Source: Talpa occidentalis (Eukaryota; Chordata; Mammalia; Eulipotyphla; Talpidae). Taken from it: 64,000 bases of DNA. The position numbers and the translations under genes were made by a program. This document shows, one piece after another, positions 45,246 through 58,003 of this stretch. Positions within the stretch are counted from its first letter, which is position 1, and each line of letters begins with the position of its first letter. The stretch lies in NCBI RefSeq assembly GCF_014898055.3, contig NW_023602073.1, forward strand, positions 81,448,678-81,512,677, in the 5' to 3' direction. Below the pieces are notes generated by a model. The model worked only from the letters and a program-made list of their open reading frames with translations. It searched no databases and was not told the origin of the DNA.

Positions 45246-47638
45246 GGCCTGCTAGTTTTTGAAGGTTATTATATTAGGTTAACCTATTTCCATGTCTGTA
45301 TACTCGATACTTTTTTTTCTATCACCATTTCACTAGGTATCAATGGAGAAAATTCTAATACTATGAAATTATTTCAACTATCTTAACCCAGAAGTCACTG
45401 TTTAATCTTTAAATTTCTGTATAATCATTACTGAATGATTTTCCAAACATAGGATTTTTAGTGATTGTTATGCTTTTGAGACAATTATGCTGCAAGACCT
45501 GCACAATTTGAAATTACCTTGATTTTAAAAAAAGTCCTTCATTACTTCATTAGTGGTAGAAAACTTATATTGTATTGGAACAGTCTTTAAATATATCCTT
45601 GGATTCCCCCCCACCCTGATTAAAATGACTTTGGAGAGTTTCAACATAATAAGTAGAGTTTATTAAACACATGAATTTCATTGAGACATTTTATCCTCTT
45701 TCTGATATTTTTCTCATACATAAAATCAATCAATTTACATTGTACAATGAGCCAAGTTTTCTTTTCTTATATGAATAATTTATTTCAACATTGATTAGGA
45801 TATTCTACTGTAGCAAGGTTTTGTCCTTGCGCTTTAAACCAGTACTTATTCCACATCCTAAATGAATTGACATTTATATTTCCATTTAATATTTAAATAC
45901 TAGACATTAAAAATAATATATCAACTCTAGGTACTTACAGATGTGATTTAATCATGAGTGGTCAGATCCATCTGTTATTTTCTGATAACCTTGAACTCTA
46001 TTAAAAAATCATACTTGTACTCTTTCTTTTACATTTAATTAGTAAGGGTTCTGAAAATAAAGCTTTATTGTAAGGGGTTCAGAAGCCTTTGGACAGTTAA
46101 ATTAGTATACATTGAATATGTTGTTAATCTAATACAGAAAAATTAAAGAAATAGGGTAATGAATGTGATAAAAATGCCCAAATTATATAACTGGTAGAAA
46201 ATTGTAGTAGTATATATAAAATAATTTGTTTACCTTTAAAGACTATAGATAAATACTTTAGTTATTAAAAAGTTCGTAAAGGCCATCTAGAATTGTTTTA
46301 TTTCTATGGTAAATTCATTTTGACTTTATTAAATATTTTGATATTAAAAAATATACCTTTTAGAATTTATATTGAAACCATATATGACATCTTTTTAAAG
46401 TGTCCTGAAAAAATGCTATATAAGCATAATTTACTGTTTTTTACATAATACATATTTTTTTCCCTTTAAATAAAACTGTAGCTTTCAGAGCTGCACACAA
46501 TAACAATGCAGGCTGTCAAAAACTGAGAACTAATTTAGCTGGAAATGAATTAATGCCATCCTCATCTCACATTAATTTTGTTAGAATTGTGTCTCTAGTA
46601 GAAAATGTTGGCTCGGAATATGGAATAATGAGTTACTTCTTTAGGCTCAATGAAGTAAAATGCCAGGAATGGAAACCATGTCACCTTTGTGACTGGAATA
46701 ATTGAAAGATGATCCTGTACATTGCTCAGCAGCAAAAATATCCTACATAGAGATATAATCAATTTTACCAAGTTCACTATTTAAATGCATCCTGAAATAA
46801 CTATAGTTTGCATTGTGTACATTCTAGAGTACAGGTTTGTTTCTTTTTCTGTTGGAGCTCTTATTCATTAGTATATAATTTATTTTTACCCATGGGTAAA
46901 CATTTAATCTTTTATGCAATCATGACAAGTCAAAGCAGAACAAATTATGATATATCTTTGTACAATAATATCTGACAGAAATTGCCCAGAGTAAATATAA
47001 AGAAAAATTCATTTGGGAAAAAAGCAATTAACTTAGGTTATAATTGAGTGAAGATTTCATAACCTGTATTATTTTCAAAAGATTTTAAAGCCTGATATTT
47101 AATAACCATATGTTTGAAATGAATGAATGGTTTCATTCATTTTTAGCAAAATATTTATAATAATGTTTTTCATTATGTGTTGATGCTTATCTTTCTGAAT
47201 AAAAAAACCTCACCAGAGTCCATTTGGGGGGGAAATATTAAATCTAAATGTTATTACACAATGGTAGGTTCCTAGTGGGGAAAAGTAAAATCTTAACTAT
47301 CTGTTAATATTTGGAGTAAAAATATAATGGTAAGGGCCGTGCTTTGCTAAACGTAGTTCTGTAAGGGCAGCGGCACTCCTGTTCTGCCAGTTTGGAAATA
47401 GTGTCTGTGTTTATTAATTTGAAATTTATTTTAAATATCTTTTAGACTAAATGAAGAGGTTCTTCTAACTTACTTGCAGAAAACAACCTAACTGAAGTGA
47501 GAAAAACTAAAATTGCACATGGATTATAACATTTACCACTTATTAGAAAATTCACTTAAACATGAATAAGAATTGCAACAATTACAAATATTGTAGCTCT
47601 CATGTTTCATTCCAGTCTCTTTTAGCCACATGTGTTTG
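45246..47638. other. Unrecognised unique AT-rich DNA
   Basis: About 2.4 kb with no gene or repeat recognised. A small imperfect hairpin occurs near 47113-47146 (aatgaatgaatgg ... tttcattcattt). Confidence 0.5.
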
Positions 47639-47648
47639 CAAAGGGATT

Positions 47649-47914
47649 TCTTTTTTTAAGATTTATTTTATTTATACAAGAACCGGGGTATATAGGCCAG
47701 ATGTGCAAGAGGGTGAGAGGATTCACCAGAGACAGAGCAGGGAACAGAACAGGCAGACTGATGAAATACACTGCTGAGGGGAGCAGTGGGTGAGTTAGGA
47801 GAGGTCTGCTGTGCCATGTGGGTAGCTCCATGGCCGGGGATTGAACTTGTGCTGCAGTGGCTGCAGATAGCTTCATAGGTTGTGTCTTAACCCCTTGTGC
47901 CACCAGGGAGGCCC
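47649..47914 (-). mobile_element. tRNA-derived SINE with target-site duplication
   Basis: A minus-strand copy. The target duplication caaagggatt is at 47639-47648 and 47915-47924. The body has the older 'ggccagatgtgc' type side. Confidence 0.94.
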
Positions 47915-48040
47915 CAAAGGGATTGTTTTTTAATCATTTTTATTAATCATTTTAATTCGAAACTATCTGCTCATTTTTTGCTGTGTTGATTTTGTAGTGA
48001 TTTATATATGCATGGCTACTTCCTCCTAGCAAGACATGTG

Positions 48041-48268
48041 CTAAAGTTTTTCTGTCTTTGGTTGATCAAAGATTATGTGCACAGACTTGGTCAGCTGTTC
48101 TTCTGCAGCATTTCTTGTTTCCTCCCCTTGGGCAATCTCTGCCCATGACTGCTGGTTTTCTAGAAATAATCTTTCTCTGTTTAGTTTCCATCTTTCAAGT
48201 TCAAGAGCTTGGCTTTTGAAGCTACACTGCATGGTGCAGAGGTGGCCAGCCGGTGGAAGCTGTTCTCA
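48041..48268 (-). other. Coiled-coil-like open frame of unknown origin
   Basis: On the minus strand a frame opens after a TGA at 48266-48268 and runs to TAG at 48041-48043; the first ATG is at 48230-48232, giving 63 codons. The product is rich in Glu, Lys, Arg, Gln and Leu (for example ALELERWKLNRERLFLENQQ), looks helical, and is unlike the hydrophobic chance frames nearby. I recognise no family. It could be a decayed processed pseudogene, part of an unfamiliar repeat, or chance. No promoter or splice context was established. Confidence 0.25.
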
Positions 48269-48646
48269 TCCTGGCAAAGGATTTGTCTATGGAGAAAAGA
48301 ATGTTCTACCTGTGCCAGTATTTTATAGATTTAGAGTCTGTACTGCCAAATCTTATCCACTGCATATTTACTTAACTACATTCTCTCCAACTCTGAAGCT
48401 AGGGCACAGTCTTTCACTGTGTTTCGGTTGCTTTGCCTTTCTAATTTGAACCTGAGCCAGATTTTGCCCTTCACTGCCCCCTGTCCCCCACATCACCTCC
48501 CCATACCTCCCTTGCTACAAACCCAGCACACTAGCTGTAGCCCTTGGAGTCTCTGCCAGCTGTGTCTTCATCTCTCCTTCAGCTCAGGAACATTCATGGA
48601 TTGCCTATAGGATAGGCTCCCAGCTCTTGCTGGACCTTGCCTTGTG
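48269..48646. other. Unrecognised C/T-rich sequence
   Basis: It could belong to the same unknown unit as the coiled-coil-like frame. A second minus-strand frame, offset from it, stays open across about 48190-48290, so a frame change is possible. No family is recognised. Confidence 0.3.
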
Positions 48647-48660
48647 GATCCACTTTCTTT

Positions 48661-49005
48661 TTTTTTTTTTTAATTTTATTTTTATATTCCCCATACAATT
48701 GCAACCCCCTTATTTTGACCCCTACCCCTCCTTTCCTCGCTGCCCCCCCATAGTGTGTCTCTGGTTCATAGTTGTTTGTTGATTTTGATTTTTAATTTCT
48801 TATAGCTATTCTTTTCACTGGCCCCTTATTTAGGTTTTCTAGATTCCTGCTATGAGTGAGACCATCCGGTATTTTTCTTTTTCTTTCTGGCTTATTTCGC
48901 TGAGCATGATCCCTTCCAGCTCGATCCATGTGCTGCAAATTGCATGTGTTTATCTTTTTTGATTGTTCAGTAATATTCCATTGTATATATGTGCCACATC
49001 TTCTT
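48661..49005 (-). mobile_element. Young-family L1 3' end with target-site duplication
   Basis: On the minus strand this is A-tail, C-rich (plus) 3' UTR tract and the ORF2 C-terminus, ending at 'gtgccacatcttcttgatc'. The target duplication gatccactttctt is found at 48647-48659 and 49006-49018. The element is severely 5' truncated. Confidence 0.95.
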
Positions 49006-49018
49006 GATCCACTTTCTT

Positions 49019-49492
49019 ACTCTACTCCTGCATATAGCAACTCAGCTCTGCTTGCCACTAAAGAGCTAGACCCAAGCAGGACAGATTTCTTTGGGAACAA
49101 GTTTGCTTCTAAACATTTTGACATAAAAGAGCTTCTCCTGTGCTCCAAGTCTTATGCTATGTTCCAGGTTGTTAAATATTCCTTTTATGAAAGTTCAGGT
49201 TTTCTGTTTACATTTTTATGAGTGCCTCTTTACTAGATAAAAACTTTAAATATCTTTGACTATCTCCAACCAAGATAATTGTGGACCTGGCTTTTAAGAC
49301 AATAACAACTCTAATCTTAAATACTCATCGCAAATCTAGTTTTAACTTTTAATGTCATCTAAACTTCATGTCCATGAGCCACATGAAAGTCTATCAAAAT
49401 GTGAGGCTTTGTAATCCTTAAAATTAATTCCAATACTTCAAAACATTTACTTAGGTAAAAGTTAAAATTAATTGCCTTGTAATCCCTAGTTT
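49019..49492. other. Unrecognised sequence
   Basis: No feature supported. Confidence 0.5.
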
Positions 49493-49505
49493 AAAAGAAA
49501 AGCTT

Positions 49506-49798
49506 GGGCCTCCCCGGTGGCGCAGCGGTTGAGGGCTGGGTTGCGAAGCTGCCCGCAGCCTCTGCAGCGCCGGTTCGATCCCCGTCTGCTCCTCGGCCAC
49601 CGGAGGAGGGTCCCACATGGCGAGCAGACCTCTCCTGCCACCTGCTGCTCCCCTCAGCAGTGTACTTCCGTCCTTCTGCCTGCTCTGCTCCCCCTCTTGC
49701 TCTGGTGAATTCTCTCACCCTCCTGTGCTTCTGACTGTACCCAGTGCTTGTATAAACAAACAAACAAATAAATAAATAAATCTTAAAAAAATAAAAAG
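49506..49798 (+). mobile_element. tRNA-derived SINE, youngest-looking copy
   Basis: The clearest example of the family: head gggcctccccggtggcgcag, A-box-like tggcgcagcgg (49517-49527), B box ggttcgatccc (49571-49581), CpG-rich body and a tail of (aaac)n then (aaat)n and tcttaaaaaa. The target duplication aaaagaaaagctt is at 49493-49505 and 49799-49811. Confidence 0.97.
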
Positions 49799-49811
49799 AA
49801 AAGAAAAGCTT

Positions 49812-50734
49812 GTTAGTGATTTCTTAAAATAAATGTCATAATAAAAATGTCCTTTTTTTCTTCAACTATTACAGAGATTGTTTTTCTCTTTGATATGACC
49901 AGACAGTTTATTCTCTGGTACAAACCATTAAACAGAATAATTTTGAAACAAAATTATTAGATGGTGACAAACTTTACAAATAACAGAAACAACATTATAA
50001 CTCAGAGCCTTCATTGTATTGCCAAATATAAAACATGTGTTGGAATAATAACAGTTCTACAGTATTTATGCAATTGAATGACATTGCCATTTAGAACTAT
50101 TTACTTGCATAATCGAGTGACAGATTATTCAGTTGCAATGATAAATATAATTTTTAAGGATTTTAAAAAATGCCTGTACCTATTACTAACAAAATTAAAG
50201 GGGAAGATATTGATATTTATTTGAGTAGGTATCAGTGGTAAAGGTTTTGTGCTCATAACTACCTTACACTTCTAGAAATATTGGTAATCCCAAATATTTT
50301 TGGTTTATGTGGGCTGTATCTATTTATAAAATGAAACAAAAATATTAAAACATCTATAAATCCATTAAAATAAAGATGATAAATCTATGCTATTAATATC
50401 AATAAAATCCTTTTTGAAAACTGACATTTTTCAAAACAAAGTAAATATTTAATGGAAAGAGTGTCATTGTTTTATGTTTTTGCAAATATATTTAATGCCT
50501 GGGTATGTGGAGTATAATTGAATTTCCTTATCTGCTTTTTCATTCAGTATTATGTTTTGTTGTTTGACTATATATAAGCTTTTTGATTATGTGTATATTT
50601 ATATTCTGTTATGACTATGCATGAAAAGAAAATTAAGCCTCCAACAGATAGGTAGTTCAAAAAGAAAATAAAAGCCTTTTAATGTACCATGCAAATAACT
50701 ATGAGTACTGTTTGGTATTACACTAAGAGTCAAT
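49812..50734. other. Unrecognised very AT-rich sequence
   Basis: No feature supported. Confidence 0.5.
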
Positions 50735-51840
50735 ATATGGTAGTTTACTTTTTTATTTAATTGTACTATTTTATATTCAGGTAATATTGGTTTACAACAA
50801 TGTATATGATTTATGGCTGTATGTTCACACATTTTCAGATATATGTTACCAATCACACCCACCAAAAAAGCACTCAAGCTTCCACGATAGCCCACTGCCT
50901 TCTCTCTTCCCATCGCTCCCTACTCCTCACACTCTCTCAAAGTGACTCAGTTCTGCAGTCAGATTTCTCAGGTTTGTTTTGGTTTAGTTTTATCTGTTCC
51001 TTTGTGTTGTTTCTTTATAGTTTACATATGATTGAAAACATAGGGTAGTTCTCCTAATTATTTAACTTAACATCATCTCTGCCAGTCCCATCCATATGGT
51101 TGCAAATGGCAAGATTCCATCTTTTTTTTTTTTTAAGCTGAGTAATGGCCATCTTATTTATCTAGTAATCCATCCTTGCATACTTGAGTTGTTTCCATAG
51201 ACTATTGCAAATATTACTGCAATGAACATAGGAGTTCATGTATCCCCTCAATTTTGTGTTTTTTGTATTCTTTGGATAGAGATGTAGGAGTAGAATTGCT
51301 GAGTCCTATGTTAGCTCCATTCTTAATATTTTGAGAAACCTCTGTACTATTTTTTGATAAGGGAGGATCACTTTACATTCTCACTAGTGAATTCCAAGTA
51401 TTCCTTTTTCATACACCCTTGCCAACCATTGTTGTTTCTGATCTCTTCAAATGGGACATTCTCAGGATTGTGAGGTGGTGACTCCTTGTGGTTTTGATTT
51501 GCGTTTCCCTGATGATAAGTGATGAACACTTTTTTTTAATGTGCCTTTTGACCATCTATATATCTCCTTTGAACAACTGTCTATTTAGCTCTTCTGCACA
51601 ATTTTTTGATTGATTGATTGTTTTCATTGTTAACTTGTATGAGTTCTTTGTGGAGCTTGATTATTAGTCCATTGTCACATGTATGATGTGCAAACATTTC
51701 CCCCTGTGCAGTGGGGTGTCTTTATGTTTTAATGGTGATTTCTTTCACTGTACAGAGGCCTTCTAATTTGATGTATTCATTTGTTTCTTTTTCCCCCTTG
51801 CCATTGGAGTCAAGACCCCAAAGTGATCACAGTAGTCATT
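50735..51840 (-). mobile_element. Old L1 3' part
   Basis: On the minus strand this gives L1 3' UTR and decayed ORF2: plus-strand 'tgccagtcccatccatatgg' (about 51081), 'ttactgcaatgaacatagga' (about 51214), 'gatttgcgtttccctgatg' (about 51496) and 'gtgtctttatgttttaatgg' (about 51716) are complements of conserved ORF2 DNA. It is frame-broken throughout. Confidence 0.85.
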
Positions 51841-51994
51841 GTCACAGAGTGGAAAGAAATGGTCAGATCTATTCATTTCGAAAGCAATATATTAATAAAA
51901 TTTTCCATTCTAAGTTGATATTAAAAGTCAGTTGTTATTAATGTTACCTTATATTTATAAAGTTATGCAGTCTATAGTTTTTCTCATTAAATGT

Positions 51995-52271
51995 TTTTTT
52001 TTGTTGTTGTTGTTGTTTTTAAAGATTATTTATTTATACAAGCACTGGGTAGGGTGAGAAGCGCTGGAGGGTGAGAGAATTCACCAGAGCCAGAGCGGGG
52101 AACAGAACAGGCAGATTGACGAAGTACACTGCTGAGGGGAGCAGCGGGCAGCAGGAGAGGTCTGCACGCCATGTGGGACCCTCACCCCGTGGCCAGGATC
52201 GAACCTGCGCTGCAGAGGCTGCAGGCAGCTTCGCAACCCAGCGCTCAACCGCTGCGCCACCGGGGAGGCCT
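51995..52271 (-). mobile_element. tRNA-derived SINE, young, first of a tandem pair
   Basis: A minus-strand CpG-rich copy with a (TTG)n stretch in the tail (51999-52017). The flanks share cattaaatgttttttt at 51984-51999 and 52273-52288. Confidence 0.95.
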
Positions 52272-52285
52272 TCATTAAATGTTTT

Positions 52286-52551
52286 TTTAAAGATTTTATT
52301 TTTATTTCTTTATGCATACAAGAACTGGAGTATATGCCAGAGGTGCAGGGTGTGAGAGGATTCACCAGAGACAGAGTGGGGAGCAGGCAGATCTACTGAA
52401 ATACACTGCTGAGGGCAACAGCTGGCGAGACAGGAGAGGTCTGCTGCAACATGTGTGTTAGCTCCCTGGCTAGGGATCGAACTCATGTTGCAATGGCTGC
52501 TGATAGCTTGGTAGCGCTGAGACTTTAACCCCTGCGCCATAAGGGAGGCCC
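52286..52551 (-). mobile_element. tRNA-derived SINE, older, second of a tandem pair
   Basis: An adjacent minus-strand older-type copy ('tatgcatacaagaactgg' at about 52311). A third version of the target, tttctcattaaat, follows at about 52554-52566, matching ttctcattaaat at 51981-51992. Confidence 0.94.
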
Positions 52552-52566
52552 AGTTTCTCATTAAAT

Positions 52567-53440
52567 TTTGACTTCAGTGAGTTTAAGGTAATTTGGAATA
52601 CTTTAGCAATTAGGAAAAATTATAATGTCATTTCAGGGTAAAATGAATATGTCTATTAAAATTATTATGAATAATAGTTACTTCTATTCAATACGCTTTA
52701 CAACCTCTTTAAGTACAACACAATCAATTTTACTGTCTCAGACATTTAAAAAATCTATATGTCCAAGTACATCAATGTTATTTATTGATTAATACATTTG
52801 AGAATATAGACAGGGACACATTAAAATTAAACTCTGGCTTACTTAGATAATGGATGTTTCTGGCTAGCTGAGTTTTCCAAATGCCTGATTCTTATTGCCC
52901 AATAAACACAGGAATTAGCTTAACTTAGCCACTCCAAAACTGCATTACATTCAACCCTGACTTCCTTAAGAGAACAGTCTTATAGAAACATCGCAGTGAA
53001 CTATATTTATTATTCTATTTATACTTGTAGGATAAAAAGATGAGTGAATGGCATATATCTTATACTAAATATTTCTATGCTGTTTGTGTATTTTTCTTAA
53101 TTAGATTTCCTTTTAGGCCACCAGAGCTCATTATAATTCAGCATGTCTCCATTTATCATCTCTTCTTCTGTCTTATAATTGGTTGTTTCCTTTAAACTGT
53201 GGATTTTATACCATATAATTGAATTTATTTTCAGGGTAAAAACCAATGAAGTAGTTATGAGGGGCTCTTACACAAATAGAATACACCAAGTTTAGTGCAT
53301 AGATTTATGCCATTTATTTGGAATGACCAAAATATATATATTATTAATGCCTAGATATGGCTATATTATCTATGTGTAGTTTAAGTTTGCCAAACAAGTG
53401 ACGTGTCAGCAACTACTAGTCACACTTCTTCTACAATGTA
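52567..53440. other. Unrecognised AT-rich sequence
   Basis: No feature supported. Confidence 0.5.
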
Positions 53441-53765
53441 TATCCTTCCCTTCTATAATCATTGAACTTGCACATTCAGCTCAACCCATGACAGTGAGGA
53501 CGGAACAGCCATGAGACTTAGTTCTGGACATTGAGATGCAGGGAAATTGTGCCATTTTCAGGGAAGAGCCTTAAAGAAAACATTGTGGTTCTTCTATTCT
53601 CCTCCTCTTCCTGCTGCTTGAAAGTCAGAATTCCCTCTTGGACCAAGAAAGCACAAGAATTATGCCCTAGGGAGAGAGGGCAGAAAGCTGACGTGAAGCC
53701 ACTGAACTAACTTCTCTTTTTAAAAAGTCATTGTTATTTGGAGTTTATGAGAAGTTTCTGCTCAT
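53441..53765 (+). mobile_element. Possible ancient interspersed repeat
   Basis: The run of phrases 'gccatgagacttagttctgg', 'acattgagatgcagggaaattg', 'gaagccactgaactaac' and 'gtcattgttatttggagttt' follows a common old mammalian repeat ending 'aagccactgttatttggggtt'. I cannot assign the family name with certainty. Confidence 0.45.
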
Positions 53766-55052
53766 TAATCGTAATTAGCATGAGTGGTTAATTGTGTGAA
53801 GCCTCTTCTCTGCTCAAGGTATTGGCCAGTTTATTTATTCTGGGAGTGCTTCCATTCAGTTTAAACCTTGGTAGATTTTGTTTAAATCACACCTTCTCAG
53901 TCTCTGTGTTTTGAAACATAATTTCCTGAAGGTAGTTGGCTGTCTTTGGCTTATTAATTTGTAAGATAATAAATAAGTAGTGCCTGAATGAGATGTTGAT
54001 TAGAGCAGGATTTCTATTTTTTTTTTTTTTTTTGGTTTGCTTTAGGCTCAGATTCCAAGTGAAAAACTAAACAACAGACTTTAAATTATTATTACTTTAG
54101 TCTGTCAAAGGATTTGAAGGAAATATGAACTGGCCTGCCTTCTATTCTGGAGACTCAAATTTGGTCTACAAAGTTATTTATACCTCTAGAGTCAGCTACC
54201 CATGCTGCAAATATCTATTCAAAAAATAAAGTATAATAATGACCTACACCAGCCTTATTCTTGATATAAACCTGGTTTATTGAAGAATTTTAACTCACTG
54301 GGAGGATTAGCTATAAAATTGGATTATCTTTTGATCTTCCTGTCATCCTGAGACCACTTCCCATCCCCTATTCACTGCCCCCTAACAATAATTTGGATAT
54401 AACTCATTTTTTCCTGTGGTGATTACATGTCCAGTTCAGGTAAAATAAAAAAAAATCATCTCAAACCTGAATAAAATTTCATCATCTTTTCTTCCCAAGC
54501 ACAGTATGAAATTGCCAAGGGACCTAAAGTAGTAAGGAAAGGGAAGGAAATGGCTTTTCAGGTCTCCACTCACTCTTAAGTCCATATTCCCTAAAGCGAG
54601 AGGACTGAGTGCTGGTTCTCTTGTGGGATCCACGTCATGTGTCCTTTGGACAGACTTCTGCTGCTCAGTTCCCTAGTGTGAGTAGCATATCACTCTGGAA
54701 CTTTGCCCTGTAGGCCTCTTAGTCCTCACCACTGTTGAGTCCCCAAACCCTCTAACTATAGGGGTACTGTGAGCCAGTGAACACCTCTCTTGGTGTATCA
54801 CCATCAGAGTGACTCAGATGTCACCACAGTCCATGGAAATAGCACATCTTCCATCCCAAATGCTAGGCTTGTAGGTGGTCAAGTCTTTACCCTCCATCTG
54901 TCTTCCCTGCTGTCTTTCTCCAATTCTCTTTTGCTCCAAGAGTCCTGAGCCAGATGACTAACTCTGTACCTCAGCATAGCGAGTCAGACAGTGGTAGGGT
55001 AGTAGTCTCTCTCTTCCTTTTTCTGTGGCAATGAGAAGTGAATTGCCTACAA
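53766..55052. other. Unrecognised sequence, GC-richer from about 54350
   Basis: About 54350-55040 is less AT-rich than its surroundings, with no known repeat or domain. The 65-codon minus-strand frame at 54436-54633 is not recognised. Confidence 0.4.
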
Positions 55053-55084
55053 CCTGAAACAGATTTTTCAATTTTTTTTAATTT

Positions 55085-55329
55085 TTAAACTTTTTTTAAA
55101 AGATTTATTTATGCAAGAGCTGGGGTACAGGCCAGAGGTGCGGGAGGGTGAGAGGATTCACCAGAGACAGATGGACCAAAGACACTGCTGAGGGGAGCAG
55201 CGGGCAAGACAGGAGAGGTCTGCCACGCCATGTGGGTAGCTGCCTGGCCAGCCAGGAATCGAACCAGTGCTACAGAGGCTTGCAGACAGCTTCACAGCAC
55301 TGCGCTCAACCTGTTGCAACACCGGAGGC
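55085..55329 (-). mobile_element. tRNA-derived SINE
   Basis: A minus-strand copy. The target duplication cctgaaacaga is present at about 55053-55063 and 55330-55340. An AT-rich tail of about 17-20 bases separates the left duplication from the SINE. Confidence 0.93.
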
Positions 55330-55346
55330 CCTGAAACAGAATTTTT

Positions 55347-55922
55347 TATAAGACATAATTCTCTTTCTGCCTCTGCTCTTCTCTCCTAGTTTTACTATTC
55401 AAGACCCCAATTATAGACATCTCTCTTCAGAATGTGTATTACTTAGAATTTACTTTTTTGTGTCCATGTTAGGCATTTGTCCCACTCAATATGCTCTTTC
55501 CTTTAGGAAGATGTTCCTACTGGGGGCCATGTATCATTTTATACAAAGTCATACAATATTTAAACCAAAAATACAAATCTTACTTAAGTAATTATAAACA
55601 CATTCATAATACACATTTCAAAAAATGTATTTTCCCTTGCTCCCAAAATGTCTGTTTTGAAGGGAATATAAAATGCTGCTATTTTTAGGTTTTATTTTGA
55701 AAAATCTAGCTTAGGGAATTGTCATAACCTTGATAACTATGATTATCTTTCTCAGAGCAGTTTTGTATAAATATTATGATACACATTTGTGCAGTATTTT
55801 TGTGTAGGCAAATGCCAGATGTGTGATGACATGCAGTCTTGGATTACAATAATGCAAACTCCTGGAAGAGTAGTAACTGAAAAGTATTTTCTGCATATAA
55901 CTCTGGAGACTACACTTGCAGA

Positions 55923-55926
<4 letters not shown>
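55347..55926. other. Unrecognised sequence
   Basis: No feature supported. Confidence 0.5.
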
Positions 55927-55954
<28 letters not shown>

Positions 55955-55955
55955 T
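55927..55955. repeat. (TG)n microsatellite
   Basis: About 14 uninterrupted TG units. It generates the Cys/Val runs of frames 55916-56206 and 55774-55965. Confidence 0.97.
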
Positions 55956-56495
55956 TTAAATTCATCTCAGCATCCCATCCATTTCTAAAATTTTATGCTT
56001 TGGTTTTGCTGATGCTCTCTCAAAGCAAAATGAATACTTTCCAGAAGATCCCAATGAAACTAATGAGTTTAACCTCAAAGATTTTATCCTTCTCAGCAGT
56101 CAACTGGAAGCTAAAGTACATCAGAGAGAAACTAATTACAAGATGCTTGCATTTCAATTATTCTGCATTTATCATTGCAATTACTAATTTCTGTCTAGCT
56201 TGCTAAATATAGAAAAATGAAAAACAAAGACCCCCAAACTCATAATTCCCTCATAAATATAGCCTGCAGTTGATACACAGTTTTTATATATTTGTAATTT
56301 CAAACTATGATTAAAGTCATAGTGAAAATAATTTAGAAAGATTTTCTGCAATAGGAAATTCAAAGAGCATTTTCAGTTGTTTTGAGTATGCCAAAAGCAT
56401 TGTTCAAATTTAGAGTAATAATTATATCTATAGAAACTTAAGTTTTCTTGACTGGACAAACTTGGAAAGAAATCATGCAAGATAATCAAAAAGCA

Positions 56496-56761
56496 GGGCC
56501 TCCCCTGGTGGCACAGGTGGTTGAGGGCAGCGCTGTGAAGCTGTCCGCAGCCTCTGTAGTGTTGGTTTGATCCTGGCCGGCCGGTGAGGGTCTCACATGG
56601 CGCGGCAGACCTCTCCCGTCTCGCCCGCTGCTCCCCTCAGCAGTGTATTTCATCAGTCTGCCTGTTCTGTTCCCCACTCTGTCTCTGGTGAATCCTCTCA
56701 CCTTTCCACGAATCTGGCCTGTACCCCGGTTCTTGTATAAATAAATAAATCTTTAAAAAAA
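56496..56761 (+). mobile_element. tRNA-derived SINE with exact target-site duplication
   Basis: A plus-strand copy starting gggcctcccctggtggcac. The target duplication agataatcaaaaagcag is found at about 56479-56495 and 56762-56778. Confidence 0.95.
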
Positions 56762-56778
56762 AGATAATCAAAAAGCAG

Positions 56779-57570
56779 TTTGAGCATTTATGAAGCAAAG
56801 AGTAAAAGCTGACAGTAATACCTTGTAAAGAGTATTTGTATGTACAATCAAATCATTCAATTTGTAAATAGAATGTAAAAGTAGAGTACTATCTCAAAGA
56901 ATGAGAAGAAATCTAAGTTTTACACTGTTTAGAGTTCTGAAATCACTTTCACATATGGAAATAAAAAAAGTTATTTTAAAATCCACTATAAAGGACATAT
57001 ATAAAGTTTGAACAAAAAGCATAACTCCCATGCTGTGTAAACAAATCATCTTCCTTAAAATATCAGACACATGATTTTCACTAGATACCCTATGTCTGCA
57101 ACCATCAGCAGCATTTTCTTATTATGCTGTCACATGGGTATTATAGGTAAGTTTTAGGGCACTGACTCTGGAAGAAACCTCAGAACTCATTTGGTCTAGA
57201 TGTCACCAATTGGTGGCTCATGGACAGCACTCAACCACGGATGTACTTGGCATACACAGTATTTGAATATTTGAAAATTTCTCATAAAAATCTCATTTTT
57301 CAGTTTTTATTAAGAAATCAAAATAAGCTGGTAAATATGCCGGAATTACCTAATTATCAGTTAATGCTTAATTAATAACTGATCTCTGTAACAGGGGCAC
57401 ATTCCATCTGGTTTCTGTAGATTCCATCACCCCTACTGTCTTGCAGATAATATGCTCAGCTTCAAGTTTTGGTACCTGCATAACCTCCAAGGTAGGTGTT
57501 TGATCCTTGATATACTCCATCTTTACAGTTGTAAACATTGAGGTCTCACCAATACTATGTGTTTTCTAAA
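56779..57570. other. Unrecognised sequence
   Basis: AT-rich. The text at 57130-57230 is not assigned to any family. No gene is supported. Confidence 0.45.
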
Positions 57571-57574
57571 CAAT

Positions 57575-57720
57575 AAAACAAAATGGTTAAGAGCATGGTC
57601 TTTGTGGGTTGAAATCCCAGCTCAGCAAGGTATTAATTCTGTAACCTTGAACAAGCTTTTGAGCATGACTGACCTTGCTTTCCTCATCTTTAAAATAAGG
57701 AAGAAAATAGTACCTACCTC
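57575..57720 (+). mobile_element. MIR SINE, 5' part
   Basis: 'atggttaagagcatggtctttg', 'gaaatcccagctcagc', 'gtaaccttgaacaag' and 'tttcctcatctttaaaata' with 'aatagtacctacctc' follow the MIR consensus order. The element is interrupted here by a SINE and resumes at 58004. Confidence 0.85.
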
Positions 57721-58003
57721 GGTCCTCCCTGGTGGTACAGTGGGTAAAGTCTCAGTGCTATCCAAACTATTGCCAGCCAGAGTGGCGTGAGTTTGTTCCC
57801 AGGCTGGGGAGCTAACCTACATGGCACAGCAGACCTCTCCTGTCTTGCCCAGTGTACTCCTCAGCATAGTATTTCAGTAGATCTGCCTATTCTGTTCCTC
57901 ACTCTGTCTCTGGTGAATCCTCTCACCTCCCTCCCACCTCTGGCTTATACCCCAGTTCTTGTGTTAATTAATAAATTAATAAATGAAAATAAATCTTTTA
58001 AAA
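57721..58003 (+). mobile_element. tRNA-derived SINE inserted in MIR
   Basis: A plus-strand copy starting ggtcctccctggtggtac, mutated at CpG sites. The target duplication, aagaaaatagtacctacctc at 57701-57720 and aagaaaatagtgcctgcctc at 58004-58023, is part of the MIR. Confidence 0.94.

Noticed and set aside
49506..49590. Possible tRNA gene (A and B boxes)
   Set aside because: The boxes belong to the tRNA-derived head of the SINE; the rest of the tRNA fold and a functional 3' end are missing, and the sequence continues into the SINE body.
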